Made by a program: the position numbers and the translations under genes
Notes under the pieces: generated by a model
The model's database searches: none
The model's input: the letters and a program-made list of their open reading frames with translations, nothing else
Told to the model about the DNA's origin: nothing
Part shown: in pieces, positions 34,144 through 48,300 of the stretch
Layout of the letters: each line of letters opens with the position of its first letter
How positions within the stretch are numbered: position 1 is the first letter of the stretch
Source of the DNA: Morinoia aosen
Taxonomy: Eukaryota > Arthropoda > Malacostraca > Amphipoda > Talitridae
Assembly: GCA_030386875.1 (NCBI GenBank)
Contig: CM059559.1
Span: forward strand, 4,895,177-4,959,176
DNA length: 64,000 nucleotides
Reading direction: 5' to 3'

Positions 34144-35655
34144 AAATAAAATTTCTAGGCAAATTTTTCCATTTCCATTTTTCCGAATTAGTTAAAGCTT
34201 TTTCGTAGCAACGAAAGCGAAATATCTCGGTTATTTTCAGGTTGCAAGTTCACTATGGCCTAACGCTGCCTAACGTCTACTACGATATTGTGAGCAATCC
34301 TCTCCCCCGCCCTATATAATCCATGGATCCATAATCCATGAGTTAATCTAGCCTGGCCGGTTAATAAAAATTAGCGGCTGATGAAGAACATACCCTCTGT
34401 ATATACCCTCTTCAGCGCTAATTCACCCGATTTTTAACACTGAGTAATATACCGCGCGAAACAGTTGCTATATAAGCACTCTTACACAAATTTCATTTGC
34501 ATTCATACAGGCTGACACTACGTCAAACTCTTTCCTACCAAAAAGATTTCATTCTATTTAGTCTCACGTCCAATCCTTGACCAATCTTAATTCTTACGCA
34601 CCTGCAAACTCTTGTTAGCTCTTAATTTCTCCCTATAACTAACTCTTTCAAAATTTCTAGATAGTTTCTCAAAATTTGATATTCTCTCTCAAAATCTATG
34701 TCCTGTGCTTTGTCATGAACAGGCAAGAGGGACAAAGCTCGCATAAAACTCAACTTTTCCAGTCAGTGGGGACAAAAATGGTTCCTTGCATTGCATTGCA
34801 CACCCAGAGCTCGACACAATTTGCTCGATGGAGGAACCAACTGGAAATGAAAATGCTGGCTGGAGTGATGATGGTAGAGGTTGCGTAAGGCTTCATATTT
34901 AGCGATGTAATCGAAAGCGATGAAGCTAGACTCTAAATTAAAATGAATTTTGGAAGGAAAATGATGCAGTATCTAAGAAATTTTTTTTTTATGGTTCATG
35001 AGTTTTACAATATTCATAAGGTCTGTATAATGCTCCTAATTATGAATATTATTTCCTTGCCCCAAAAATTATAATACAGTCATTACTACACAAAATTATT
35101 ATAGAGCCATTATAACAAAAATACTATAAAGTTAATATTATTTTCGAGGGAGGGCATAAATAACAGGTCTCACCTCCTTATCTCATGGTTTATTTAAGCT
35201 GGTAGCTAGTACTAGAATAGTTTTAATGTAAAGGTGTGTTTATATCAATAAAAAGGGAAATGGAAATTAAATAACTACTTTGATGTCACTACTGTGTTAC
35301 TATGGTGCTTTCATGAAATATTTATTCTAGGGTTAACTGTAGTGCTACTGTTGACCTGGCAACTCAACGTATCAGAATTGACGATTCTCATTTTCAACAA
35401 AGATAACTTGAACCTTAGACACTATCATGAGTCAATTGCTACATTTTATAAGGTTTATCAGGTTACCATTTTACTTGAAGATAGTCATTTAAATTGGTCG
35501 CTTAATTTTATAATCGCGTTAGCAATTATAGCACTGTTTTTTATTGCTTTTATCGATAGAAAATCGTAGTGCAAGGTCATTCGATGGAAGCATCCAGTAC
35601 CCCCTATGTACATCTTCGAGATAATAGGAGGGCACAGGGTAAAACTATTCCCCTA
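34144..35655. other. Intergenic, nothing recognised
   Basis: AT-rich. The 91-codon frame at 35294-35569 is hydrophobic but has no gene-like context. Confidence 0.5.
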
Positions 35656-35658
35656 TAA

Positions 35659-35888
35659 CAGTGGTTCTTAACCTTGTTGGAGGTACTGAACCCCATAAGT
35701 TTCATACATGCATTCAACGAACCCTTTTTAGTTGGAAAAAATAAAATGTGCTTTTTTTCTTCAAATTCAAAATATATGCATTTAACTACATATATATTGC
35801 ATTAGTGCAGAAACTGTGCCATGCCGAACCCAGGGGTTTGATTCTACGAACCCCAGGGGTTCAATAGAACCCAGGTTAAGAACCACTG
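35659..35888. mobile_element. hAT-like MITE
   Basis: 230 bp with long inverted ends, CAGTGGTTCTTAACCTTGTT at left and the complement of CAGTGGTTCTTAACCTGGGT at right. The flanking 8-mers CCCTATAA / TCACATAA match poorly (5 of 8). Confidence 0.8.
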
Positions 35889-36140
35889 TCACATAACCTC
35901 TCCTACCCGCCTCCTCCATAGTCTGCAATCATCGGAGTACCTTCCTACTCTGAAAAATATTTAGTGCCATTGTGGGTAATTAGCCGGTGATATTTTTTAC
36001 AAAAGTCTTACGTTCTACCCAGTGCCCCTTAAGCCAGTCGCAAAGGTGTCGGTGCTGTACTGAAACAAACAGCTTTAAAAGTACATTTTTCCGTCTAGAA
36101 CTAACATTCGAGTTTGTTCAGTTAGTTTCCTAAGCATGTT

Positions 36141-36325
36141 TCAGAGTCTCTTCCTAAGAACCACTTGGAAAGGCTTAGGTGTGTTGACCAGTCTTTGACA
36201 CGGTTGTGGACGAGTGGAGAGAGTCACTCCCTCTGGCGGCTCAATAGTGAACCGCTGCAAGATAGCCGTCGTGAACAAATAGAGCTCCATCCGAGCCAAG
36301 CCTTCTCCGAAGCATGTGCGTCGAC
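36141..36325 (-). CDS. Gene 3 exon 11 (heme-Cys, stop)
   Basis: 185 nt, acceptor TGCGCAG. It reads [20 protein letters not shown] and ends [15 protein letters not shown] at 36143-36141. Confidence 0.95.
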
Positions 36326-39300
36326 CTGCGCAAAAAAGCATTCATAGAAGTAATCATGACCGATAAAGTTAAAATGCGTCATCGATCGAGCTTCCATTTC
36401 GGTGGATCGATCGTTGACATTATACATTGTCACCCTCTTCATCGAATATTTATGTCCTAGAATTTAAGTACCGAGAAGCGAGTATGCGGCACTAAAATGC
36501 CACTTCTATGTAACTTTTACTGCATTAAGTTAATGTTTTAAAAACGGATGTATCCATGTCCATGAAAGTTTGGGACCAGATTTTCATTCTCGTTTTTCAG
36601 TTGACGTCTAAACAAGGAGCGCAATGCCGTTGTGAGTTAACTTTTTTGATCGCAGGTGTGGAAAATGAATTCAGATGTGAATTGGAAGGTAGGGTTATGG
36701 AATAAGGTACACTGTAGACTAAGATGAGTTACGGGAATTATTTCGTTCATCTATCTTATGTTAAGAAATTTTTAAAAGTCATTATGCTGGCATAGGCATA
36801 TATCTCATATGTGTCAACTTTTTTTGGAAATAAACGGTTTTTCTTTGTTTTTTTCTGATCGTTGGTGAGAAATTTACCTAAGCAGTTGGCTAATACGGTG
36901 AGCGTGCATACTAGATAATACGCGTTGTACTGGAGCACGAGTCTGCAATATTGGGATTACAAACTGACTTACCCTGGGTAACAAAAGTTATGGCCGGGCT
37001 GGCAAAGTTAACAACGCATGAAGCATATTTTTTGGAAAGGAGGGTAACAGTGTAAAACGAATAATTATATCATCAGTACAACGGCATACGGTCCTCCAGA
37101 CAGATTTGATAACTTAATTCATTTTCGTTTCTCTTGAATAAGGCGAACGTTAAAGTTCTATACTGTACTGTAATGCGACTGAAAAGAAATTACATTCAGA
37201 ACGTTATATTCAAATTACATGCATACCAGGATTATATCACCACATTCTTTAAACACAGACTATAGGAGTGTGATATAGAATCAGACATTTATAACATTCG
37301 TTCCTTTCCATTATTTGGCTCATTAAGCGACCATCACGCCGACCAACCCATCGACTGACCTACAGAAAATGGCATAAACCCGTTGTTTTTTGGAACAAAG
37401 TTGCCGCACTCGTCCAAGAAATGCTGGGGATGCAACACGTTCGGCTGCTCCCAGTACTTGGGATCTTGGTGGCAGCCCTCCACAGTCGCCATCACCATCG
37501 CGTCCTGCGGAGGTCCACACAAAAATGGTGCTCAGTTACTCGTGTAAATTATTACTACAAGTCCACCCTCTTTTATTTGAAATTAAAAAGGTGTCAAAAT
37601 GAGAGAAAGGCTTTAAGAAATAAGAAAATACAATCTCTCGAGAGTTGATGAGGCCGCGTGAACACGGCCCGTCAAAATATATAGGGCTGGAGCTTGTATC
37701 ACAGATACGCTCATCGCACACTGCAGGCTGGCTTCGGACTGACAGACCGACCGACCGACGGACGCGGATCTTGTTATAATATAAATAATTCCAGGGCATC
37801 CTGAGCTGCACTGAAAGTTTTGTGTCATCGACAAAAAGGTATAAACAATTTAATTCTATCGAAAAACGGTATCTGGAAATAATTTGTGGATTCAAACCGT
37901 CTTGATGCGCAAAAGGAATAATTTTGGGAGAGTTCGAGATTGTCGTATCAATATATTGCCTGCGTTTCATGTTTAGAAATGTACGTTAGAAGAAATATTA
38001 GTACACAGTGATTTTTGAATCCCTCTATACGGTGGCTAAATTAATTTACTCCTTCTGTTTATATTTGGAAAGGAGGAAGCTATGATGTGTTCATGGGTTC
38101 ATTTAAAACGAATATATGTTTTAGATACCTCAATAAGTGTACGCTGTAAGCTTTCATGCGGTGCATGTAGACTCCCCTGCCGCCTAGTCCTGGTACTTTG
38201 GTTCACTTATGGTGAAAGCTGGTAGTCACACTTGATTTAGTTAAGTGTGAATATAACCAAATGACTCTCACATATGAATCGGTAGAACGTAAATTAAGCC
38301 ACATGGCTTTTACTTATTACTTATGAATAAATCATGCGAGAATTTAGCTGAATTATTCATGCTTCTGAATTATTTATGAGTGAATATAGATAAATGAGGC
38401 TTAACTTCTAATTAATCGTGAGTCAATTAACATGAGTTTACTTCACAGATCTTAATTATTGATAATCATATAGAACGAACTCAAAATATCCGGGATTACG
38501 TGCAATGATAAAATAAAATCTCAAACAACAAAGCATTCCACTGATCAAAAAAGAAGCGCGAGAAACCTTAATGTTTTACACTTTTAGTTTCTGGACTTAT
38601 GAATCAAACACATAAATTTTTTGCGTTGACAACCTGAGGTGTAGGCTTAAACGAGGTATTCTAATAACCTTGGGACCTTAACGTTTTACATTTTCTGTTC
38701 TGTTCTGAATTTGAATAATCAAAGACATTAATTTACCTAGTTGAAAACCTCAGGCGTTGGGATAAACAAGGCATCAAAAACATTAATTTACCTAGTTGAA
38801 AACCTCAGGCGTTGGGATAAACAAGGCATCAAAAACATTAATTTACCTAGTTGAAAACCTCAGGCGATGGAATAAACGAGGCATCAAAAACATTCATTTA
38901 CCTAGTTGAAAACCTCAGTCGTTGGAATAAACGAGGCATCAAAAACATTAATTTACCTAGTTGAAAACCTCAGTCGTTGGAATAAACGAGGCATCAAAAA
39001 CATTAATTTACCTAGTTGAAAACCTCAGGCGTTGGGATAAACAAGGCATCAAAAACATTAATTTACCTAGTTGAAAACCTCAGGCGTTGGGATAAACAAG
39101 GCATCAAAAACATTAATTTACCTAGTTGAAAACCTCAGGCGATGGAATAAACGAGGCATCAAAAGCATTAATTTACCTAGTTGAAAACCTCAGGCGTTGG
39201 AATAAACGAGGCATCAAAAACATTAATTTACCTAGTTGAAAACCTCAGTCGATGGAATAAACGAGGCATCAAAAGCATTAATTTACCTAGTTGAAAACCT

Positions 39301-42300
39301 CAGGCGTTGGGATAAACGAGGCATCAAAAGCATTAATTTCCCTAGTTGAAAACCTCAGTCGATGGAATAAACGAGGCATCAAAAGCATTAATTTACCTAG
39401 TTGAAAACCTCAGGCGTTGGGATAAACGAGGCATCAAAAGCATTAATTTACCTAGTTGAAAACCTCAGGCGTTGGAATAAACGAGGCATCAAAAACATTA
39501 ATTTACCTAGTTGAAAACCTCAGGCGTTGGAATAAACGAGGCATCAAAAACATTCATTTACCTAGTTGAAAACCTCAGTCGTTGGAATAAACGAGGCATC
39601 AAAAACATTAATTTACCTAGTTGAAAACCTCAGACATTGGAATAAACGAGGCATTTGAGTAACCTTCTGTAGATTTTATGAATTAAGCATATTAATTTAT
39701 TACAATGACAACCTGAGGGGTAGGAATAAGCGAGGTACTTGGGTCGTAACCTTGGGTATGGTGTATCCCTCGAATTCGACGTCACGCGTTGCTCTGTGGA
39801 TGACAGCGACGGGCGTCGCAGACGTGATCCGCATGAGGTCGTGGAGCACTGCGTTCACGTAGGGCATCCTGCAAACGTTTTATTTAGTTGAAATTAGTTT
39901 CATTTAGTTAAAATTTACTTTTATTTAGTTAAAATTTAGTTTCATTTAGTTTTATTTGTTTTTATTTAGTTGCACATCACCATCTCCATATCCCCTGGAT
40001 TGTTCCATATGTCCTGGAAGCAAATTGATCTGTATCAACTTGTATCAAAAAGATTCAAATCACTTGGTATCAAAGTGATCAATGTCAACCGGCTTCCATT
40101 TGGTCCATATCGCCTGATATCAGGTATCAAATTGGTCCATATCTCCTGGTAACAAAAATGATCCATATTACTTGATAACAAAATGATCCATATTGCCTGG
40201 TATTAAAATGATCCCCGTCACCTGGTATCAAATTGGTCCATATCATCTGGTGTCAAAATGACCCACATCGCGTGGAATGAAATTGATTCACATCTCTTGG
40301 TTTCAAATTGATCCATGTCAGCTTGTATCAAATTGATGCATATCACTTTCATTTGTCAAATGTCATCACTCCAGCCGGGATGCTGCAGCTATTACCACAA
40401 GTCGAGCCCATTACAAATACCTGAGGGGAAGGGGAATCATGGCTAACTCTTCTCCTTTTCCCAGCAAAAAGAAACGTCATAAGCGTATCTCTTCCTCCTC
40501 TCGGTTTGGTCTATTTAAATCTAGCTCCCATGAATAATAAAAAAAAACAGAATTTAAGTGAAGGAAATCACGAATGTATGCGTACCATGGATACGGTGCG
40601 CTAACGCATTCGTTGCCTCTTCATTTAAAATCAGGATCGAGAGAATTTGGTAGGAAATTTTTTATAGAAAATTCAGCGCAAAATATTTTTCGGCGGTTTG
40701 AAATTGTCATGTACCCAAAATAACTAATTAAAACATCAAATTTTCATAAGTTATGGTGAACAGTAAAAGTTGCTAGAGCTATAATTCATTCATGAAAAAA
40801 ATAATAAATTAACTGTTTGGGTGCAAATTTTATTTTATTTTTTATTTTTGTGTTAGCGTAACTTCTTTATGCATTTCAATCGCTATTAATAAATTACATT
40901 TGAAAAAAACATAAATTTACAGTCATCATGTGATGTTGAGATGTTCAATTTAAAAGTTGAGACTCGTGACTGTCAAACCAAACAACCAACAGAACAACCA
41001 ACAAACTCAGTAATGTTCGAACTCACTGATCCCGATCGGCGATGGATGGAAGGCGAGACCGAGGTACGACTTCGTCTATGCACCGCTGCATCTTGGCCTG
41101 GATCTGCAGCATAAATATAAGTTGAAAAAATTCAATTGTGGGTTTAATTTTGCACGCACGAATTTCACTAGAATTTAAGTAATTATGATACCTGAAAACA
41201 CTTTTCAAATGTCTTTTTTTACTACCAGAGTTTACGAGTAGCGTGTGCATGAAAATTTACCTTGAAAATTTTACAAGAAATCTATAAATTGTTTTCGAAC
41301 ATCGTTTTACTTTTAATAAATTCATTGATTACTCATGTGAATTCATTATTATACAACTTTGTTGCTCACGTTATGTTCGTCATCAAAACTTTGAAATAGA
41401 GGTAAGTTTAGAGGTAACCTTCGCATTTTAGAATCCCTGTACATTTTAAGAGATAAACCTACCTTGAAAAATACGCTATCAGCCTTCCCTCTGCAATTAG
41501 TGTGGTCTCTGGTTCTCTTTTTTTTTGTTAATGTCATATTATAATGTCATAACGTCACTAATGAATGTATTTTGAAATTTTTACAACTCGGTGTTTTTGT
41601 ACTTTTTCAGATGGTTGAAAATTACCAAAAAATTGGTAGAAACGTTCCTTTTTATTGAAATGTTTTTTAAAGAAATATGATTTCTATTAAAGCGATTTTC
41701 TTTGCTCTTTTATTCATTGCTAGGCTTTTCAAAAAGCAAAACCTTTACTTATATCCATTGTCTAAGTACTTTTTGTCCTCATACCTGAGGCCGGATTTGA
41801 AAACAATTCACACCGTTGTCGCGGCACAGCTGGGAGCATAATTTCTTCTTAATGGACTTGCGCAGCCAGCTATACGGCTCTGACGAAGTAAGACATAAAT
41901 TGCTAAAAAATCGGGTCCGCCATTTGCAATTTCGAGAAAATTGATTGATTGCAGTACGTCAAAAAATCGGCTTCTGAGCAGCAAACCAAAAATAAGAATT
42001 AAACTCTGGACGTCAGTTTAGACATACCTCGGGATACAAGGCCATGTACAAGACGGTATAACGCATTGAGGTCGCCGTCGTCTCGGACCCCGCGAAGAAA
42101 ATGTCCGCCATGATGCTCATCAAGTCATGCTCTGTGGTGTGAAGAGATGAAAGTATCAAGTATGAAAACACGAAGTGCATTAACTAAGGGAAAATGCCCC
42201 GTATTGTATGTTTTTCAAATGTCCCTTATAGCGTAATCAACCCAACTTATGGAAAACAGTTATACATAGTAATGTAGGAACGCGTTGTTGATAGACTTTT

Positions 42301-45300
42301 TGCTAAGTGTGCTTGCGTAGTGTTGCAAATAAACAGTGATAAATAACCCGAACACCTATGTGAATAAATTTTCAATTGAAGTGAGGAAACTCTGGTCTAA
42401 GAACGAGAGTTTGCGCAATTCCTACATGAACTGCGCGAGCTGCTCAGTCCACTGCGAGTATGTCACTCATAGACCAAGACAACCTTAGGATGACGAGTGA
42501 CGTCATATCTGAACTTGTGCTCTCAAATAATATCTCAATTTAAGCCGTTACTCTTTTTTTATTTTTTAAGCTGGATAATGATTGATGATTAAGATGATCG
42601 TGATGTACGCAAATATCAATATTGCACGAACTTCAAACTGGATTCCAGTCACTCACCCAATCAGAAGGGCATGACGCCAGGAGGGCATGAAGGTTCAGTA
42701 AAATGGGAGATATTTTAATACAATATGAATTATTTAGGAAATTTATTTGAAGCCCATGAGCTCATTATACTCTTGAGAAATTTTTCATAGTTTTGATGCA
42801 CTTTTGTTTTTAATTTCTTAACAGTATCTCCGAGGTTAAGACGTTAGGTGTCATAACATTTGATCATTAAGAAAAAAGCTCCATTTAGACAAAAATGACT
42901 CAAACTTTTTGTCTCGATTTTTACCGACAACACAATGTTAAGAATTCTCCCTTGGAGCGATGTTTTACAGTAACCGATTTCAGATTTTCAATTACCGATG
43001 TACTAAGCAGTGCACTTAAAAATTTCGAAAGAGAGCTAAGGGAGTGGAGAAAGATGGAGTCAGTTAGTAGAGTCCAAATTTAGTAACTATAACGAATTAA
43101 AGCTAATGTCTGACTCTCTGTTTTATCATACTATGCTAGGCTATTTTATTTCATGTAAGCTCAATAAAATAATTAGTAATTTAAATCATTACTTCGGGTT
43201 TTAGCGTCAATTTTGTTTAGAGGAGCTAAGTTGTGGGTCCAGTAAGTGCTGCAAAAATTAATGATTCTTTGATTTTCATTTAATTTGATTTTCATTTTCA
43301 TTTGATTTTCATTTTCATTTGATTTTCATTTTCATTTGACTCTGAATTTCAAAAAAACATTCAGACAACGAATTTCTTTGCATTTATGCTTTGAATATTT
43401 ATTAAATTGATTTCCATTGATCGAACATTGATTAGAAGTCCGCCAAAATTTCCCATGTTCATCAGAGGGATAAAAAATAACGTGATAAATACAGCTAAAT
43501 AAAAATATAAAATACAAGACAAACTGCTTAAAACTAGCACATGGATCCTAACTCACTTAAAATGCTATTGATTTCACTCATCTGAGGATGAATATTTCTT
43601 TAAAAAATTTAACATCAAACGAGAATAATTTGCTCAACTAAATCGTTCTCTCGTTTTTACATCTTATAAAGTCATAAACTCGTGGGCTCTCAAACCCCGA
43701 GATCTGCCCACCATGGTCTGACGTCAGCGGTTCCGTCTCGCGAGTGCACTGCCGCATCAGCAGGTAGTGGTCGATGAAGTCCCGAGGTTGACTTCTGTCC
43801 ACTGTGTCCTGGTGCTCTCTTATCACCTTCTGAAAAACGTAAGGTTTGTTGGAAAAACGTAAAAAAGTTTGGAGAAACGTGAGGTTTGTTTGAAAAAACT
43901 TAAAGGTTGCCTTGGAAAAACGTAAGGTTTGTTTGTAAAAGCGTAAGGTTTGCTTGAAAAAACGTAAAAAGCGCTTGGAAAAACGTAAAAAACGTTTAGA
44001 ACAAACGTAAGGCTTGTGTGTCTTGGTGCTCTCTTTAAGTCTCTTATCACCTTCTGAAAAACGTAAGGTTGTTTTGGAAAAAGAGACAACAGTACATTTA
44101 TATTCTGCCATTTATACTCTGCTTACAATATTTTGACCATTGAATGAGTTACTGTTACAACTTAATAGCGCTCCATCTGAGCCACTTAACTGCAAAAAAT
44201 TATGACCACTTTTTCTAAAAAATTTTCATTTTGACCAAAAATTTGCAAGCTATAGGTAAAAGACTAAATTTAACATTACTTCGCTTTCATGCAAGCTGAA
44301 GCACGGTACTCTGAATTCATGGTCTGATTAATCAACTGCAATGATAACATCGTAATTATACAGTAAAGTATCAATCCTTATTGAGAATGTGCATCTTTTT
44401 TTGACAAGAGTCGATTGAATTATAGCAAAATGTATAGAAACAATATATTTTCTCCCTTAAATGCTCTTGCCGATGGCATCAAACGTTCGAACTACTACCC
44501 AGTCTAAATTTTTTTGCCGCATGCATGCATGTTTTTCGCAGCCCATGTTTTTCAACCGCTTGGGCGGCTACAAACATCCATGCTCCGGCGAAAAAGTTGG
44601 ACTGGGAATAGACCCTACAGGACGCGCTACGGGCGTGCAAACTGCAGATCTTGTCTGAAGAAAAGAAAGAAAGAAAAGAAAAAAAATTATTTCCAATAAA
44701 GTACAAACATGAAACCTCGATAAATTGGTTTTTAAAACGCCTTACCATTACATTAATCATCCTAAATAGATAATAACTCATTGGTATCGAAGTACCCGTG
44801 TAAAAGTGGAAAAGAAGATCATTGACAGAAAAGCACAACAAAAATAACTTCCTGCCTTGCCTGATCTGATTTTGATAGTACATTCAAACATAAGTAACTA
44901 AGAGAACATAATCCTCACGGCGCTCATTTGAAAAACACTATCAACGTTGATGTGATGTTTACGAGCTCTTGTTCCTAAAGATAGAAGTAAAAGATGGTCT
45001 AATGAATAAACAAAGGATCATAATATCATTAATTGAAAAATTTGTTTAACGTGTCGAAAGCTGGTCTATTTTAACGCTTGTTGATTTAATGTTACAAGAA
45101 TTTTCATTTTAGGCTAAAATTGTTGTGTTTAGTTAAATGGCTTCGTTGAAATTTGTTAAACTGAGATATTCATCTGATTTTAAAAACGTAAAATTATTGA
45201 GGTTCCAATGACAAGTGCAAAAGTTAGTGCAAGGAAAGAACTGTTGGCGTTTCTAGAGGTTCTGTTTCAGAAGTAATGACAGCTTAGGAATATAAATATC

Positions 45301-48300
45301 TTCAAAGCTCACTTAAACTCACATTGAAACCAATTTATTTGAGGTTTCACTGAATTTCCATCAGCTTTTCAATCTCTCTTTTATCTTTTTATACTGTATG
45401 TAGGATCTCTCATCTGATAACTTCAGCGTATTCTTTCCTAAGACTCGTATCTACCTGGAACATTTTGAAGATTATTTCTCGATTTCTTTCCAGAAAGTCG
45501 ACCTTCATCACATTGTTCAGAATGAAACGTGGGAGAATTTTCCTCAGTATTGGGAACATTTCTAAGAGGAAGAAGTGCCCTTCGATTATCTTGAAGTACT
45601 GCAGTACCATGTGCACGTAGAGGGGACCATCTTCATCGTACTCGAAGCGGGCATCTGCAACCAACATTAGAGACTATGTAAAGATCAGAAGCATTGGAAC
45701 GTTAGTTATGAACGTAAGAATCCAAAAGGAAGCGTAGAAACAAAGGTTAAAACATTTGCAATACATTTCCTATTAGATTATTTTCAAATCAGAAGCATGT
45801 TCGTATAGCAAATGAGCTCTAACACCAAATTTTAGCACAGTCTGATGAACACAGCTGTTTAGTTTTAGGCATTCAATTTCGTAAATTCGATTGATAAAAG
45901 CAAATATCAACCCACGACGCAACGCAGAACACTGCCATGATATCGACTCACTTGCTAGTAACTTCCACGAGATGTTGAGAATGGAGTTGACGATGTTCAG
46001 ATCCACCTCAGAGGGCTTGTCCACGTAGACGTCCAGGTGTCGGAGCAGCAGGGCAGCTTCCTCGTGCACGACGCTCTCGTAGGACAGTTTGCCAACTCCC
46101 AAATTGCGCAGAAATTGTAGAATGAAGCGACGTTTCTCTGACCAGTGCGCGCCGTCACTGCCTGCCACTCCTGAGTTACATGTGCGTCATAAAAAGATGT
46201 GAATTCAATAGTTGGACGTCGTCTAACCAGCTCAGTAGTAAACTTACTTTTTGTGGAGGTTTCCAAGCCTGTGAAATTCGTTCATTGTAGCTTTTGACCA
46301 GTGCGCGCCGTCACTGCCTGCCTCTCCTGAGTTATATGCATTAGTCTACCATGGTTATATGTATAAAAAGACGTGAATTCAATGGTTGGACCTCATCTAA
46401 CCAGCTCAATAGTAAACTATTGCTTACTTTTTGTGAAGCTTTCGAAACATGTTTATTGAAGCTTTTGAAAATCATTCGTTCTCCTGAAATGCAGCTTACC
46501 ATAATTGGCTAATGAAAGCTGGTGGGAGATGCACGACATCACTTGTGTGTTTCTTCAAACTAAATATGAAAGAAAAATCTTTCTATTTCTTCGTGAACAT
46601 AAGAAGACTTTCTCTATGGTTATGCGATTATCATTCCGGTAAAGAAAACCCTAGATCTCACTTGCTCTTTAACGCTTAGAATTTGAATAATCATCTTTGA
46701 TTGTGACCCAAATATTGCAACACAGGAGTGACATTTCACATTATATGATGACTTCGGCCAAGGAAGTTCACAAGCGATTTGGAGCGAACTCAAGCTGTCA
46801 TGAACACGGAAAATGGAATTGTGCTGCTGGGATAAATTGCGCAGTGACCACGCAATTGTGATCACCGGGTCCTGTATAGAGGTTAAGAGAACTTGCTTTC
46901 CATGTGAAGGGCGGTGCCCAGTCTAACTTTTTCGCCTGAGCATGCATGTTTTTTGCCACTCAAGAGATTAAGTCGCTCGGGCAGCGAAAAACATGTATGC
47001 CGGAGGCGAAAAAGTTAGACTGAGTGAGTTTGATAATCTGCTTTGCAGAAGTCTGAAATTAACGCCATGCATCATTTGTAAAGCCGTTGAAAAACCAGCG
47101 GGTGACATGACAGGCAGCGACTTGATCGGAAAAATACATCATTTTTTGTACGCACACACCGACTACCTTCTGTGTCAGTTTCGTCATTGATTGCATTAAA
47201 CTGTAACGCAAGAGACTGTTAGAAAGTTTGCAAGAACACATGGGATTCCTGAATAGTTTCAGTAGAATATGAGCATTTTAAGCCCTAATGAAATTCGCAA
47301 GAACCCGTAGGATTCCCAAATAGTTTCATAAGAAAATGAGCAATTTGAGCCCTAATGAAATTTCATGTCATATTAGGATAGCATTATGCTCGACGTTCCC
47401 TCTGATCTTTCACATCTTAAATCTTAACAACCATGTGAGCAGATATGTTTTATACTTTTCGAAGCGAAAACTATTTAGGAATAAAATGCAGAAGCTCATC
47501 ACTAAAATGAATTTTCTCTAAAATAAATTTTATTGAACACTTAGGGGGTAATTTAAGCATTGCATTTAGTCTTTTTATATTTTTTTATTTTTTTCCGTGC
47601 GTTCAGCGCACACGAGCACTGAACTTTCAAATCGGAAAAAACTCTAAATTTCTGTAATTAAAATTATCACTTTGGATCAAAGCCTAATCTTCCTATATGT
47701 GCCAAATTTTGTGAATATTCTCCACTCAGATGTGATATCCGGCCACAATGTTACTCCATTTTATCCCACGTACACATGTCCGTATAATGCTGAAGAGTTG
47801 TGTTGCTTCTGGACTATAACCTGATTTTTCTTAAAAAATTTCTGTGAAGAAATTAAAAACAAGTTCATTTTTATGTTTTTCGAAGTCTTCTTTTCCTTTT
47901 AGTTATTTTTTTTTGCGAAAAATTTCTTAGGATTACAGTGAGCTCAACTGTCATTTTCTGTGTAGTAGATGGTAGGTTGCTTTTATCTTTTATTTTATAT
48001 ATGTATTTTTTTTCTAATATTTCATTTTCAATAAGTATATATATTAATATGTGTGTGTGTACGTGTGTAGGTATATATATATATGTATCTACATATATAG
48101 ATATACATGTTTCTATTTCATTTCTTCACGCAACACTATCCGGTTAATAAATTTTATTGCACCAGCGAAATGATTCAATAATAGATCTATCACTTCCCCA
48201 GAGGGCGTTTCTGTGAATCGGATTAATGTCAAATATAATTAATGAAATAAAGTGCAATTTGAGCTTATGAATCGTAGTAAAATTATCTTTCTGTCCGTAT

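Noticed and set aside
35294..35569. 91-codon hydrophobic frame, possible membrane protein
   Set aside because: AT-rich composition gives hydrophobic codons by chance; no splice or start context and no family recognised.
44479..44883. 134-codon minus-strand frame in gene 3 intron 5
   Set aside because: It runs through hairpin MITE copy a and has no recognisable domain.
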